From: Dermatophilaceae bacterium Sec6.4
GTDB lineage: Bacteria > Actinomycetota > Actinomycetes > Actinomycetales > Dermatophilaceae
Length of the DNA: 64,000 nt
Direction of reading: 5' to 3'
Assembly (NCBI GenBank): GCA_039636865.1
Contig: CP144172.1
Coordinates: 930,001-994,000, forward strand
Below, piece after piece: positions 37,727 through 47,537 of the stretch. The notes under the pieces are model-generated. The model saw only the letters and a list, made by a program, of their open reading frames with translations. It did not search any database and was not told the origin of the DNA. A program made the translations under genes and the position numbers. Numbering within the stretch: position 1 is the first letter of the stretch; each line of letters opens with the position of its first letter.

Positions 37727-38839
37727 ATGGATCGATTGTTCGGCACGGTGCAGGAGTACGCCTGGGGGTCGCATACCGCACTCGCCGAACTGACCGGCCG
37801 ACCTGCGCCCACAGAACAGCCCGAGGCCGAGTTCTGGCTCGGTGCGCACGAGGCGGCCCCGTCCCGTACGGCAGGCGGCGGGCTCGATGAGGTGGTCGCA
37901 GCGGATCCGCAGGGCGTGCTGGGGGCATCTTGCGCCCAGCGGTACGGGAACCGGCTGCCTTTCCTGCTGAAGGTCCTGGCGCCGCAGCGGGCACTGTCGA
38001 TCCAGTGTCATCCCGACGCGGCGCAGGCACTCGACGCGCCGGCCGGCACCTACGCCGATCACTGGCCCAAGCCCGAAGCCGTCGTACCGCTCACTCCGCT
38101 GGAGATGTTCGCGGGAATGGCGTCGTTCGAGCAGATCGTGGTCCGACTGGACAGCCTCGGCGTACCCGAGTTGCAGTCCGTGGTGCGCTCCGCACGTAAC
38201 GCCCGCGAGCTGTTGGCCGGGATCCTCGCAGTCCCGACGCAGCATCGACCTGCCGTCGTGGGGCGCGCGCTGGCGGCGTTGGACGGGCAACACGCCGTCC
38301 CGCAGGACGAAGCAGATGCGATACGCCGGGTGGCGCACGACTACCCCGGGGATATCGGCCTGATCGTGCTGATGACCATGCACTACCGCGTCGTGCTACC
38401 CGGCAGCTATCTTTTCGTGCCCGCCGGAGTGCTGCACGCGTACGTGCGCGGGGTGACGGTCGAGATTCTTGCCAACTCCGACAACGTTGTCCGTGCTGGT
38501 CTGACGCCGAAGAAGATCAACGTCGCCGAGCTTCTTCGGATTGTTGCCGTCGACGGGCGGATGGTGGCCGAAGCGGGGCACCGCGATGGCCGGATCGTGC
38601 GGTTCCCCGTGTCTGCGCCGCAATTCCGGCTGCTGCGCATCGATCCGGGTGACGAGCCGGTCGGTGTGGACGTGACCGGGCCGCGCATCGTGCTGGCGAT
38701 CGATGGGCCGGTGCAGGTCATCTGCGACGGACAGTCGCAGCAGCTGGACCCCGGTGGAGCTGTTTTCGTCTCCGACGGCGAAGGCGAGCTGCAGATCAGC
38801 GGCGTCGGGACGGCCTACCTCGCGGCTCCCGGTCACTGA
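37727..38839 (+). CDS. manA: Mannose-6-phosphate isomerase, class I
   Basis: A 370-residue zinc cupin enzyme that interconverts fructose-6-phosphate and mannose-6-phosphate. Visible zinc-site motif: LSIQCHPDAAQA with Gln and His, then FVPAGVLHAYVRG with His, plus Glu ligands between. NRLPFLLKVLAP and AGLTPKKINVAEL are typical. It supplies mannose for wall and glycan synthesis. It converges with the methyltransferase gene, with a 7-base overlap. Confidence 0.94.
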   Translation: MDRLFGTVQEYAWGSHTALAELTGRPAPTEQPEAEFWLGAHEAAPSRTAGGGLDEVVAADPQGVLGASCAQRYGNRLPFLLKVLAPQRALSIQCHPDAAQALDAPAGTYADHWPKPEAVVPLTPLEMFAGMASFEQIVVRLDSLGVPELQSVVRSARNARELLAGILAVPTQHRPAVVGRALAALDGQHAVPQDEADAIRRVAHDYPGDIGLIVLMTMHYRVVLPGSYLFVPAGVLHAYVRGVTVEILANSDNVVRAGLTPKKINVAELLRIVAVDGRMVAEAGHRDGRIVRFPVSAPQFRLLRIDPGDEPVGVDVTGPRIVLAIDGPVQVICDGQSQQLDPGGAVFVSDGEGELQISGVGTAYLAAPGH

Positions 38840-39687
38840 ACAACCGTCCGACCTGCCCCGTTCTGACAGCTCTGCCCGCTCCAACGGCCCGCTGGGGCCG
38901 ACAAATCGGGTTTTACAACGTCCCAATCGACGGTCAACTCCCCGAGCCGCCAACGCTTGTACGAGCCGCGCACCGGCCACCCAGCATCGCGTAGGTCCTG
39001 GGCAACCTTGACGAACCGTTGCCGGGGACCGTATGCCGACAGAGGCGCCGCGCGTTCCCACGCCTGATCGAGGGCGGCCAGGAAGGTGTGGACGCGTTGG
39101 CCCGGCACGTTGTGGTGGATGAGCGCCTTGGGTAACCGTTCGGCGACGATCGAGGGCGTGCACAACCCCGTCAGCCGCAGCGAGATCGTCAGCGAGAGCG
39201 GTCCGCTCGCGTCGACGGCCACCCAGCTCGCGACGCGACCGATCTCATCGCAGGTGCCGTCCACAATCAACCCGTCGGGAGCCAGCCGCGACTGCATGCG
39301 CGACCACGCGTCGGCGACCTGCGACTCGTCGTACTGGCGCAGCACGTTGAATGCCCGGATCAGATGCACCGGCCCGGCGACGGGGATCTCGAAGCCACCG
39401 CGAACGAACTGCACCCCTGACCGGGCCAGGTGTTGTGCGGCGGCGACGCGCGCGGGTTCGATCTCCACCCCGACGACACGGACGTGCGAGTTGACGGCAC
39501 AAAGTCTGGTGTGCAGCTCCAAGGTGGTGACCGGGTTGGCGCCGTAACCCAGATCCACAACCACTGGCGCGCGGATGCCGCGCAGCCGCCGGCCCTCTGG
39601 ACCGGTCAGCCAGCGGTCGCCGCGGCGCAGCCGATTGGGATTCGTCGTGCCGCGGGTCACCAGCCCTACTGGTTTCATCGCCTGCAT
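38833..39687 (-). CDS. Class I SAM-dependent methyltransferase-like protein
   Basis: A 284-residue protein. A Rossmann methyltransferase pattern is present: VVVDLGYGANPVTTLELH (SAM loop) and VVGVEIEPARVAAAQ. The substrate is unknown. It is divergent from mshA. Start may be ATG 39687 or ATG 39678. C-terminal residues overlap manA by 7 bases. Confidence 0.82.
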   Translation of the reverse strand: MQAMKPVGLVTRGTTNPNRLRRGDRWLTGPEGRRLRGIRAPVVVDLGYGANPVTTLELHTRLCAVNSHVRVVGVEIEPARVAAAQHLARSGVQFVRGGFEIPVAGPVHLIRAFNVLRQYDESQVADAWSRMQSRLAPDGLIVDGTCDEIGRVASWVAVDASGPLSLTISLRLTGLCTPSIVAERLPKALIHHNVPGQRVHTFLAALDQAWERAAPLSAYGPRQRFVKVAQDLRDAGWPVRGSYKRWRLGELTVDWDVVKPDLSAPAGRWSGQSCQNGAGRTVVQ

Positions 39688-39813
39688 CGAGTGCAGGTTA
39701 CCGACCGGGCCCGTGGGTGTCGTCCCGCGTGGCGCCCGGCGATCGTCGACTGAGCAGTGTCGCTGCCGCGTGCCACAGTTGGCCGTTATACCGGCGTGCC
39801 AGACTGAAGGGTG

Positions 39814-41136
39814 ATGTCTTCACTCCATGAGGTCCCCTCCCCGGTGCGCCGGGTGGCGATGATCAGCGTGCACACGTCGCCACTGGAGCAGCCCGGTACG
39901 GGGGATGCGGGAGGGATGAACGTCTATGTCCTGGAAACCGCCAAGCGTCTCGGCGAGCGGGGCGTCGAGGTCGAGATCTTCACCCGTCGTACGAGCGCGG
40001 TGTCGGCCGAGGTGGTGCCTGTCGCACCCGGTGTCCTGGTGCGACACATAGACGCAGGCCCCTACGAGGGTCTTTCCAAGGATGACCTGCCGGGGCAGCT
40101 GTGCGCGTTCGCTGCCGGGGTGATGCGGCTGGTGGCGATCAGCCCGGAAGGCCACTACGACCTGGTGCATTCCCACTACTGGCTCTCCGGTCAGGTCGGC
40201 TGGTTGGCCGCCGAGAGGTGGAATGTGCCACTTGTGCACACCATGCACACCATGGCCAAGGTCAAGAACCGTTCGCTGGCCGCCGGCGACCGCCCGGAAC
40301 CGTTGGGCCGCGAGATCGGCGAAGAGCAGGTCGTGCGTGCCGCGAGCCTGTTGGTGGCCAACACCGAGATCGAAGCGGCCGACCTGGTGCAGTTGTACGA
40401 CGCCGAGCCGGCCAGGGTGCGGGTCGTGGAGCCAGGGGTGGACCTGTTGACCTTCTGTCCCGGTGATCGACAGACCGCCCGGACTGCATTGGATGTCCCG
40501 ACCGAGGCCGAGCTGGTGCTCTTCGTCGGCCGAATCCAGCCGCTGAAGGGCCCCGACGTGCTGTTACGCGCCGTGGCCGAGATGGTGCGCGCCGATCCTG
40601 GTCGGCGCCAACAGCTGATGGTGGTGGTCCTCGGCGGGCCGAGCGGGTCGGGCCTGGCCAAGCCGAGGGCGCTGCAGACGTTGGCTCGCGAGCTGGGCAT
40701 CTGTGATGTCGTGCAGTTCCTACCACCGGTGCCGCGTGCCGAGCTGGCTCAGTGGTTCCGCGCGAGTGACGCGGTCGCTGTGCCGTCGCGATCGGAGTCT
40801 TTCGGCCTGGTCGCTCTGGAAGCTCAGGCGTGCGGGGCAACGGTGGTCGCAGCCGACGTCGGCGGTCTGCCCAGGGCTGTCGGTGACGCGGGAGTTCTGG
40901 TGCCCGGGCACGAGCCGCAGGTGTGGGCCAGCGCGCTGAAGGCAGTCCTGGACGCTCCGGATGAGCGTTCGCAGCGCAGCGTCCGCGCAGCCGCGCATGC
41001 CGGCGCGCACGGCTGGGAAACTACCACCGGTGAACTGCTGGAGGTCTACGAGCAGGCATGCCGCGACGCGAGACAGGACATCGACAGTGGCGCGCAACTG
41101 CTGCGACTTCCCCTGACCGATGCAGTGATCCCGTGA
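39814..41136 (+). CDS. mshA: D-inositol-3-phosphate glycosyltransferase (mycothiol step 1)
   Basis: A 440-residue GT4 glycosyltransferase. It transfers GlcNAc from UDP-GlcNAc to inositol-3-phosphate, starting mycothiol synthesis. Visible: [59 protein letters not shown] and [18 protein letters not shown] with the donor-site Glu. ATG 39814 follows GAAGG closely; GTG 39811 is also possible. The stop overlaps the YbjN start, TGATG. Confidence 0.95.
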   Translation: MSSLHEVPSPVRRVAMISVHTSPLEQPGTGDAGGMNVYVLETAKRLGERGVEVEIFTRRTSAVSAEVVPVAPGVLVRHIDAGPYEGLSKDDLPGQLCAFAAGVMRLVAISPEGHYDLVHSHYWLSGQVGWLAAERWNVPLVHTMHTMAKVKNRSLAAGDRPEPLGREIGEEQVVRAASLLVANTEIEAADLVQLYDAEPARVRVVEPGVDLLTFCPGDRQTARTALDVPTEAELVLFVGRIQPLKGPDVLLRAVAEMVRADPGRRQQLMVVVLGGPSGSGLAKPRALQTLARELGICDVVQFLPPVPRAELAQWFRASDAVAVPSRSESFGLVALEAQACGATVVAADVGGLPRAVGDAGVLVPGHEPQVWASALKAVLDAPDERSQRSVRAAAHAGAHGWETTTGELLEVYEQACRDARQDIDSGAQLLRLPLTDAVIP

Positions 41137-41639
41137 TGGAGTCCGGGGCTCTGGTCGAGCGGACACACAGCGTGATCAGGGAATTCCTCGCCGACTCGCA
41201 ACTGGAGTGGGAGGGCGGTGCTCGCGACGGCGAATACATCGTCACCCTGCCGGGCGAATGCAAGCTGCGGACCGTCACGTCCCTACTGGTGGGTGCGAAA
41301 GCGCTCACGACCACTGCCTTCGTGATCCGGCACCCCGATGAGAACACCGCGAACTTCTATGCCCACCTGTTGCGTCGCAATCTGAAGATGGCCTCGGTTG
41401 CCTACTCCATCGACGGAACCGGCGATGTGTATGTCGGCGGACGGGTGCCGCTGGCCGGCGTGGACGCCACCTACCTGGACGACGTCCTCGGCGCGGTGCT
41501 GGACGCCGCAGATACCCCGTTCAATGATCTGCTGGTCCTCGGTTTCCTGTCCTCGATGCAGCGCGAATGGGACTGGCGGGTCAAGCGGGGTGAGTCAACC
41601 CACAACCTCGAGGCGTTCACGCACCTGCTCGACACCTGA
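41136..41639 (+). CDS. YbjN domain-containing protein
   Basis: A 167-residue protein of the YbjN fold (LVERTHSVIREFLADSQLEWE, then MASVAYSIDGTGDVYVGGRVP and LVLGFLSSMQREWDWR). YbjN proteins are often linked to protein folding or stress but have no defined reaction. It overlaps the mshA stop and precedes gpmA by 21 bases: the mshA-ybjN-gpm order is also found in mycobacteria. Confidence 0.9.
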   Translation: MESGALVERTHSVIREFLADSQLEWEGGARDGEYIVTLPGECKLRTVTSLLVGAKALTTTAFVIRHPDENTANFYAHLLRRNLKMASVAYSIDGTGDVYVGGRVPLAGVDATYLDDVLGAVLDAADTPFNDLLVLGFLSSMQREWDWRVKRGESTHNLEAFTHLLDT

Positions 41640-41660
41640 GCGTCTTCTAGGATGGCCGCC

Positions 41661-42404
41661 ATGACCTACACCCTGGTGTTGCTGCGGCACGGCGAATCGG
41701 ACTGGAACGCGAAAAACCTCTTCACCGGGTGGGTTGACGTACCCCTCACCGAGAAGGGTTGGGGTGAGGCGATCCACGGTGGTGAGCTCATCAAGGACGC
41801 CGGCCTGCTGCCGGACGTGGTGCACACCTCGCTACTGCGCCGCGCGATCATGACCGCGAACCTCGCACTGGACGCCGCGGACCGGCACTGGATCCCCGTG
41901 CACCGCTCCTGGCGGCTGAACGAACGGCACTACGGCGCGCTGCAGGGCAAGGACAAGAAAGCGACGCTCGAGGAGTTCGGGCAGGAGCAGTTCATGACGT
42001 GGCGCCGCTCCTTCGACGTGGCGCCGCCCGCGATCGAGCCCGATTCGCAGTTCAGTCAGGCCGGTGACCCGCGTTACGCCGATCTGGGTGCGGACGCGCC
42101 GCGCACCGAATGCCTCAAAGATGTCATCGCGCGCTTCCTGCCCTACTGGGAGTCCGACCTCAAACCGGACCTGGTCTCGGGCAAGACGGTGCTCGTGGCT
42201 GCGCACGGAAACAGCCTGCGCGCCATGGTCAAGCATCTGGACGGCATCAGCGACGACGACATCGTGGGCCTGAACATCCCTACCGGTATGCCGCTGGTCT
42301 ACCGCCTCGACGATGACTTCAAGCCCCTGGTGGCCGGCGGGGAATACCTGGACCCGGAGACCGCGAAAGCTGCTGCTGAAGCAGTCGCCAACCAGGGCCG
42401 CTAG
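41661..42404 (+). CDS. gpmA: 2,3-bisphosphoglycerate-dependent phosphoglycerate mutase
   Basis: A 247-residue glycolytic enzyme with the catalytic [20 protein letters not shown] (phospho-His), [13 protein letters not shown] and [17 protein letters not shown]. It interconverts 3- and 2-phosphoglycerate. ATG 41661 has AGGA at a good distance; ATG 41652 is nine bases upstream. It is downstream of mshA-ybjN. Confidence 0.96.
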   Translation: MTYTLVLLRHGESDWNAKNLFTGWVDVPLTEKGWGEAIHGGELIKDAGLLPDVVHTSLLRRAIMTANLALDAADRHWIPVHRSWRLNERHYGALQGKDKKATLEEFGQEQFMTWRRSFDVAPPAIEPDSQFSQAGDPRYADLGADAPRTECLKDVIARFLPYWESDLKPDLVSGKTVLVAAHGNSLRAMVKHLDGISDDDIVGLNIPTGMPLVYRLDDDFKPLVAGGEYLDPETAKAAAEAVANQGR

Positions 42405-42411
42405 CTGCAGC

Positions 42412-43887
42412 ATGTCCGATGTCAGGCGGGTGGGTAGTTACACGTTGGAGCGCATGATCGGGTCGGGCGCGACGGGGCAGGTATGGGAGGCGACCGACGG
42501 CACCGGTAAGCGCTGGGCCTTCAAGATGCTGCGGAGCGACCTCGCTGACGACGAAAACATCGTTCGGCGATTCATCACAGAACGTCGGGTGCTGCTCGGC
42601 GTCCACGATCCCCATGTCGTCCAGATGCACGACCTCGTCGTGGAAGGTGGGCAGGTCGGGATCGTGATGGACCTGGTCGACGGCGGGAGTCTGCGCGAGC
42701 TGCTGGCGCGTACGCGGGTTCTCGCACCCGAAACGGTCGCTTCTCTGGGCGCGCACATCGCGTCGGGGCTCGCTGCTCTGCACACCGCAGGCATCGTGCA
42801 CCGGGATATCAAACCTGAGAACGTCATGCTCGAGTACGTCTCGGATCGCATGGTTCCGCGCATCACGGATTTCGGCATCGCCTCGACCCTGGACACCGGC
42901 CCGAACGCCGCGGCGAATACCGCGCTCGTGGGCACCCCTGCGTACATCGCTCCGGAGCTCGGGCAGGGTCACCGCCCGACTGCCCAGAGCGATTTGTACG
43001 CGTTGGGCATTCTGCTCTACGAGCTGACCTGCGGCGCCACCCCGTTCAAGGCGTCGAACCCGCTGGCGGTATTGCGACAGCACATGGATCAGATGCCCGA
43101 CCGGCCCGACGATATGCCTGATGAACTGTGGGTGACCATCGCCGCGCTGCTGCAGAAGTCCCCGCAGCGACGGCCGCAGTCGGCTGCCCAGGTTGCCGAT
43201 GAGCTCGGCGAAATGACCTCGAGTCTGCGGGGAATACCGCCGGCCAGGGTCTGGGCAACCCCGACCGGCGAGCGCAGAATGACCCACCAGATCAGTATCG
43301 AAGAGTCACCGACCGTGCACAATCCCATGAAAGCGCAGTCGTTGAGCGGTTGGACACCGCCACCCTTCACATCGCCGAACGCCCCTGTCGATCACGGCAG
43401 GAGTCGAAGGGTGCCCGTCATCGCGGGTGTCCTCGCGCTGTGCGCTGCGTTGGTGATCGGCGTGTTGGCCGTTGCGTTGATCAACGGTCGTCAGACGGCG
43501 GGGACCTCGAAAACGCAGGCTGTCACGACGTCATCCACGTCAAGTCGGACTGCCACGACAAGTCAGATTCAGACCAGCATCGTCAACCACGCTTCCACGA
43601 TCGTCCTCGGCGCAGGCGGGCAGGTGTGCGGCGCCTCCGCGCCCGGAGCCTTCGCCTCGGCCGCTACGGGGAATTCGATCACCAGCTGCCCTTTCGCGCA
43701 AGCAGTCCGTGATGCCTACGCCGCGAGTGGTGCAGCCGGCAGCGATACGAGTGTTATGGCCTACAGCCCGGCCAAGCAGCGGAACTACACGATGTACTGC
43801 AGCGGTCAGGAGCCGGTGCGGTGCACAGGGGGTACAAATGCCGTCGTGCTGATCTACTCGAGCGACGACACCGTGGTGACCCAGTGA
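42412..43887 (+). CDS. Transmembrane Ser/Thr protein kinase
   Basis: A 491-residue PknB-type kinase. The kinase domain (residues ~8-270) has the Gly-rich loop GSGATGQVWEA, Lys in WAFKML, catalytic HRDIKPENVM, DFGIA and activation-loop GTPAYIAPE. A juxtamembrane linker leads to one membrane helix at about 334-357. The ~130-residue outer domain has a Thr/Ser linker and two Cys near its centre and end. It is not PASTA-like and was not recognised. The gene begins 7 bases after gpmA. Its stop overlaps the lipoprotein start. Confidence 0.93.
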   Translation: MSDVRRVGSYTLERMIGSGATGQVWEATDGTGKRWAFKMLRSDLADDENIVRRFITERRVLLGVHDPHVVQMHDLVVEGGQVGIVMDLVDGGSLRELLARTRVLAPETVASLGAHIASGLAALHTAGIVHRDIKPENVMLEYVSDRMVPRITDFGIASTLDTGPNAAANTALVGTPAYIAPELGQGHRPTAQSDLYALGILLYELTCGATPFKASNPLAVLRQHMDQMPDRPDDMPDELWVTIAALLQKSPQRRPQSAAQVADELGEMTSSLRGIPPARVWATPTGERRMTHQISIEESPTVHNPMKAQSLSGWTPPPFTSPNAPVDHGRSRRVPVIAGVLALCAALVIGVLAVALINGRQTAGTSKTQAVTTSSTSSRTATTSQIQTSIVNHASTIVLGAGGQVCGASAPGAFASAATGNSITSCPFAQAVRDAYAASGAAGSDTSVMAYSPAKQRNYTMYCSGQEPVRCTGGTNAVVLIYSSDDTVVTQ

Positions 43888-44783
43888 TGCGTGGCCGGTC
43901 CAGCGCGTTCGCCGTCATGGCTTCAGGGATCGTGATGGCGGTCGGCGTCACCGCGTGCTCCCCGGCGGCGGCCCGCGCCAGTGCCGATGTTTCGGCGGAA
44001 CCAGCCCTCAGCAGTACGCAGTCCGCGAACCCTCCACGGGCGACGCAGGGGGCGTCTGCGCTCACGGCATCGTTTGCCAGATTGCAGTCGCAACTAGGGG
44101 GCCGAATCGGGCTCGCAGTCGTACCGGTGGGTCCGGCGGGGCACACACAGCCCGGCGCGGTGCAGTGGGGCACGCTCACCAGCGAGGTGGCCTGGTCCAC
44201 CTCCAAGGTGCCCTTGGTTATCGCCGCGCTCGCGCGCGCCAGTGGGTCTACGGTGCAAACGCTCGCGCGCGCTGCGATCACGAGATCCGACAACGCTGCA
44301 GCCGAACGTCTATGGCGTGAGCTCGGCAACGCCACAGCGGCGGGGAACTCGATGAATTCCGTGCTGGTGGCTCTGGGCGATCCCACCACCCGCACCCAGA
44401 CTCGGGTTGTCCGAGCCGGATTCAGCGCCTTCGGTCAGACTCAGTGGACAGCGAAGGATCAGGCGAAGGTTGCCTCCGCTCTGCCATGTTCACAGCCGGC
44501 CCGCACCGTCTACGACCTGATGGGGAAAATCGATCCCGGCCAGGCATGGGGTCTCGGGACCATCTCGGGCGCTCGGTTCAAGGGCGGGTGGGGCCCGGAC
44601 ACGCAGGGACGCTACCTGGTGCGGCAGATGGGTGTCCTCATGGTCAAAGGCGTTCCTGTCATCGGCGTTTCGATGTTGAGCAAGCCGTCCGACGGCTCAT
44701 TCTCCGCGGGCACCAGCGCACTCACCGCGATCGCGCACTGGTTGACTGCACATCTGGCAGCCTTTCCGAAGGGCCACTGCTGA
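43887..44783 (+). CDS. Lipoprotein with serine beta-lactamase-type fold
   Basis: A 298-residue lipoprotein (signal ending VGVTAC, lipid Cys24). The three active-site motifs of the beta-lactamase/penicillin-binding fold are visible: SxxK at Ser104-Lys107 (STSKVPL), SDN at 134-136 (RSDNAAAE) and KGG at 232-234. It may be a class A-like beta-lactamase or a wall carboxypeptidase-type hydrolase; the low-complexity N-terminal linker fits surface anchoring. It overlaps the kinase stop (TGATG), so the two proteins are probably co-expressed. Confidence 0.85.
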   Translation: MRGRSSAFAVMASGIVMAVGVTACSPAAARASADVSAEPALSSTQSANPPRATQGASALTASFARLQSQLGGRIGLAVVPVGPAGHTQPGAVQWGTLTSEVAWSTSKVPLVIAALARASGSTVQTLARAAITRSDNAAAERLWRELGNATAAGNSMNSVLVALGDPTTRTQTRVVRAGFSAFGQTQWTAKDQAKVASALPCSQPARTVYDLMGKIDPGQAWGLGTISGARFKGGWGPDTQGRYLVRQMGVLMVKGVPVIGVSMLSKPSDGSFSAGTSALTAIAHWLTAHLAAFPKGHC

Positions 44784-44794
44784 ACGCTGAGAGC

Positions 44795-45448
44795 TCAGCC
44801 CTGCTCGTCGGCGTAGCGGCCGGTGACGAGGTAGACGATCCGGTCGGCGACGGCGACGGCGTGGTCACCGAAGCGCTCGTAGTAGCGGCTGATCAGGGTG
44901 GCGTCGACCGCTGCCTCGGTGCCGTGCGACCACTCGTGATCGACCAGGGTGGCGAAGACACGGCGATGTAGCTGGTCCAGTGCGTCGTCGTCCTTCTCGA
45001 TCTCGGTCGCCGCCAACGCGTCCTTGTCGGCGATGGCCTCGCCCGTCTTGGCCGCCAGATGCGCCGCGACCCGCTCCATGTCCGAGATCACCGCGCGCAG
45101 CTCATCCGGTACGGCATGTTCGGGGTAGCGCATCCGGGCGACCTTGGCGATGTGCCGGGCCAGGTCGCCCATCCGCTCGATGTCCGAGGCCATGTGCATC
45201 GCGGTGACGACCATCCGCAGGTCCGTCGCAACGGGCTGCTGACGAGCCAACAGATCCACCGCGTGGTCATCGACCTGGCGGCGTAGCTGGTCGATGTCGT
45301 CGTCCGCAGCGATGACGCTCTCAGCGACGGACAGGTCGGCTTCCAGTAACGCCCGGGTTGCGCGGGTCATCGCGACCCCGACGAGTCGGGTCATCTCGAC
45401 CAGGTCGTCAGAGATCTTGTCGAGGTCTTCGTGAAAGGCATCGCGCAT
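44795..45448 (-). CDS. phoU: Phosphate signalling protein PhoU
   Basis: A ~217-residue helical-bundle protein with two PhoU repeats; DDDIDQLRRQVDDHAV and EKDDDALDQLHRRVF hold the metal-binding acidic patches. PhoU links Pst transport to the two-component system and restrains phosphate uptake. ATG 45448 (MRDAFHEDLD) matches the usual family start; ATG 45457 is alternative. It is divergent from senX3-regX3 and converges with the lipoprotein gene, 11 bases apart. Confidence 0.95.
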   Translation of the reverse strand: MRDAFHEDLDKISDDLVEMTRLVGVAMTRATRALLEADLSVAESVIAADDDIDQLRRQVDDHAVDLLARQQPVATDLRMVVTAMHMASDIERMGDLARHIAKVARMRYPEHAVPDELRAVISDMERVAAHLAAKTGEAIADKDALAATEIEKDDDALDQLHRRVFATLVDHEWSHGTEAAVDATLISRYYERFGDHAVAVADRIVYLVTGRYADEQG

Positions 45449-45504
45449 GGGCTTCATTGTCCTAGCTCGTGAGTGGGGTGCTGATCAGGAGGTTCGCAGG
45501 CTCG

Positions 45505-45533
45505 GGTGAACGACGGCGGGCGACAAGATGAAC
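45505..45533. promoter_or_regulatory. Probable Pho box between phoU and senX3
   Basis: GGTGAAC at 45505-45511 and GATGAAC at 45527-45533 are 22 bases apart, that is two 11-base repeat units with a degenerate middle unit. The same half-sites occur upstream of pstS in this window. It lies 57-85 bases from the phoU start and 62-90 bases from senX3, as expected for RegX3 autoregulation. Confidence 0.55.
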
Positions 45534-45594
45534 ACCAGGGGGACACCGGGCGACTCGTTCTTCCGGGCCCGTCCTGCTGCGTACGCTGATCTGC

Positions 45595-46839
45595 GTGGAT
45601 GTCGTTGTCGGCCTCGTGGTCGGGCTCATGGTCGGCCTCGTCATCGGCGCAGTTGCGGTGGCGGCGACCGTGCGTCGTTCCCGCAGAAGTCGGGCGCAAG
45701 TGGCGCCGACCGGGCACGACGGACCGCACGTCCTGTCCGATGAGGTCGTCGAGGTCATTCGTGCGCTGCCAGGGATGTCGATCGTGTTGGACACCTCCGA
45801 CCGGGTCGAGCGGGCCTCGCCCCGCGCGCACGCTCTGGGGCTGATCAGGGGCAGCGAGTTGGCACATCCGGAGATCCTGGAGCTGGTCCGCTCAGTGCGT
45901 CGCGACGGGCGCATTCAGGAGGCCGAACTGGAGGTGGCTCGTGGTCCGCTGGGCTCAGGCATGCTCACGTTGCAGATCCAGGCCGCCACCATCGGCGACG
46001 AACACGTCATCGTTTTGGTGGATGACCTGACCTACAGCCGCCGCGTCGAGCAGACGCGTCGGGATTTCGTGGTCAACGTCAGTCATGAACTCAAGACGCC
46101 GGTGGGTGGGTTGTCCCTGCTGGCAGAGGCTGTCGAGGGTGCAGCCGACGACCCGGACGCCGTGCGACGCTTCGCCACCCGTATGCATTCAGAGACATCG
46201 CGGCTGACGCAACTGGTCCAGGAAATCGTGGAGTTGTCCCGTCTGCAGGTCTCGGCAGCCTTCGAGGAGCCTGTCGCGATCGACGCCGCATTGTGCGCGC
46301 GTCAGGCACTGGAGCACGTCCGGCTACTCGCGGAGAACAAGCAGATCGATCTGGTCTGCTCCTCCGGTATGGACGCGCCTGCCCCCACCTTCGGCGACGC
46401 GACGTTACTGACCACCGCTATCCGAAACCTGCTGGAGAACGCGATCCACTACTCCTCCCCGCACACCAGGGTCGCGCTCGCCGTGCGGCAGGCCGGGAAC
46501 CTGGTGCAGGTAACGGTCACCGACCAGGGCGTGGGTATCTCAGCGCTCGACCAGGCACGTATCTTCGAGCGGTTCTACCGTGTCGATCCCGCCCGATCCC
46601 GACAGACCGGCGGCACCGGCCTCGGTCTCGCGATCGTCAAGCATGTCGCCCAGGGACACGGCGGTGATGTGACGGTGTGGTCCGAGGAGGGCCAGGGATC
46701 GACCTTCACGCTGCACCTGCCGTTGTCCAACGAGCGCCTCCCGCAACCCGCAATCGTCGCAGCTTCCACCGACCATCAGGTGGCTGAGCTGCGCGAACCA
46801 GAGCAGCAACCCGTCCCAGGAAAGGTAGTTTCCCGATGA
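45595..46839 (+). CDS. senX3: Phosphate-sensing histidine kinase SenX3
   Basis: A 414-residue sensor. One N-terminal membrane helix (VVGLVVGLMVGLVIGAVAV), a PAS-like region (~60-160), then the dimerisation/His domain FVVNVSHELKTPV and an ATP-binding domain with NLLENAIHY, DQGVGIS and GGTGLGLAIVKH. It phosphorylates RegX3 under phosphate limitation. GTG 45595 is the only reasonable start. The stop overlaps the regX3 ATG. Confidence 0.93.
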   Translation: MDVVVGLVVGLMVGLVIGAVAVAATVRRSRRSRAQVAPTGHDGPHVLSDEVVEVIRALPGMSIVLDTSDRVERASPRAHALGLIRGSELAHPEILELVRSVRRDGRIQEAELEVARGPLGSGMLTLQIQAATIGDEHVIVLVDDLTYSRRVEQTRRDFVVNVSHELKTPVGGLSLLAEAVEGAADDPDAVRRFATRMHSETSRLTQLVQEIVELSRLQVSAAFEEPVAIDAALCARQALEHVRLLAENKQIDLVCSSGMDAPAPTFGDATLLTTAIRNLLENAIHYSSPHTRVALAVRQAGNLVQVTVTDQGVGISALDQARIFERFYRVDPARSRQTGGTGLGLAIVKHVAQGHGGDVTVWSEEGQGSTFTLHLPLSNERLPQPAIVAASTDHQVAELREPEQQPVPGKVVSR

Positions 46840-47522
46840 CCCGCATCCTGCTCGTAGAGGATGAAGAGTCCTACTCCGATCCACTGTCCTACCTGCTGCG
46901 CAAGGAGGGCTACGAGGTCATGCTGGCCGAAACCGGCCCGGACGCCCTCACGCTCTTCGACCGTGGCGGAATCGACCTGGTGCTGCTGGATCTGATGCTG
47001 CCGGGGATGTCCGGCACCGAGGTATGCCGTGGGTTGCGCCAGCGGTCCAATACGCCGGTGATCATGCTGACCGCCAAGGACAGCGAGGTCGACAAGGTCG
47101 TAGGGCTCGAGATCGGCGCTGACGACTACGTAACTAAGCCCTACTCCTCGCGAGAGCTGCTGGCGCGCATCAAGGCGGTGATGCGGCGCCCGCAGGACGC
47201 CGAGGAACTGCTGCCCTCGATATTGCAGGAGGGTGGGATCCGGATGGATATCGACCGGCACTCCGTCACGGTCGCAGGCGCAGCAATTGCGCTGCCGCTC
47301 AAGGAGTTCGAACTGCTGGAGATGTTGCTTCGCAATGTGGGGCGGGTGCTGACCAGAGGCCAGTTGATCGACCGGGTGTGGGGCAGCGACTACGTCGGCG
47401 ACACGAAGACGCTCGATGTCCACGTGAAGCGGCTGCGCGCAAAAGTTGAAGCCGACCCCAGCGATCCGCAGTACATCCGCACGGTGCGCGGTCTGGGCTA
47501 CAAGCTCGACATCGACGGCTGA
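46836..47522 (+). CDS. regX3: Phosphate-response regulator RegX3
   Basis: A 228-residue OmpR-type regulator. Receiver: LLVEDEESYSD acidic pocket, LVLLDLMLPG phospho-Asp, and TKPYSSRELLARI with conserved Lys. C-terminal winged helix: LPLKEFELLEMLLRNVGRVL and RTVRGLGYKLD. It binds GGTGAAC-type repeats and activates pst and phoU-type genes. Its ATG overlaps the senX3 stop by four bases. Confidence 0.95.
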   Translation: MTRILLVEDEESYSDPLSYLLRKEGYEVMLAETGPDALTLFDRGGIDLVLLDLMLPGMSGTEVCRGLRQRSNTPVIMLTAKDSEVDKVVGLEIGADDYVTKPYSSRELLARIKAVMRRPQDAEELLPSILQEGGIRMDIDRHSVTVAGAAIALPLKEFELLEMLLRNVGRVLTRGQLIDRVWGSDYVGDTKTLDVHVKRLRAKVEADPSDPQYIRTVRGLGYKLDIDG

Positions 47523-47537
47523 GCGCCGCCAGCCGGT

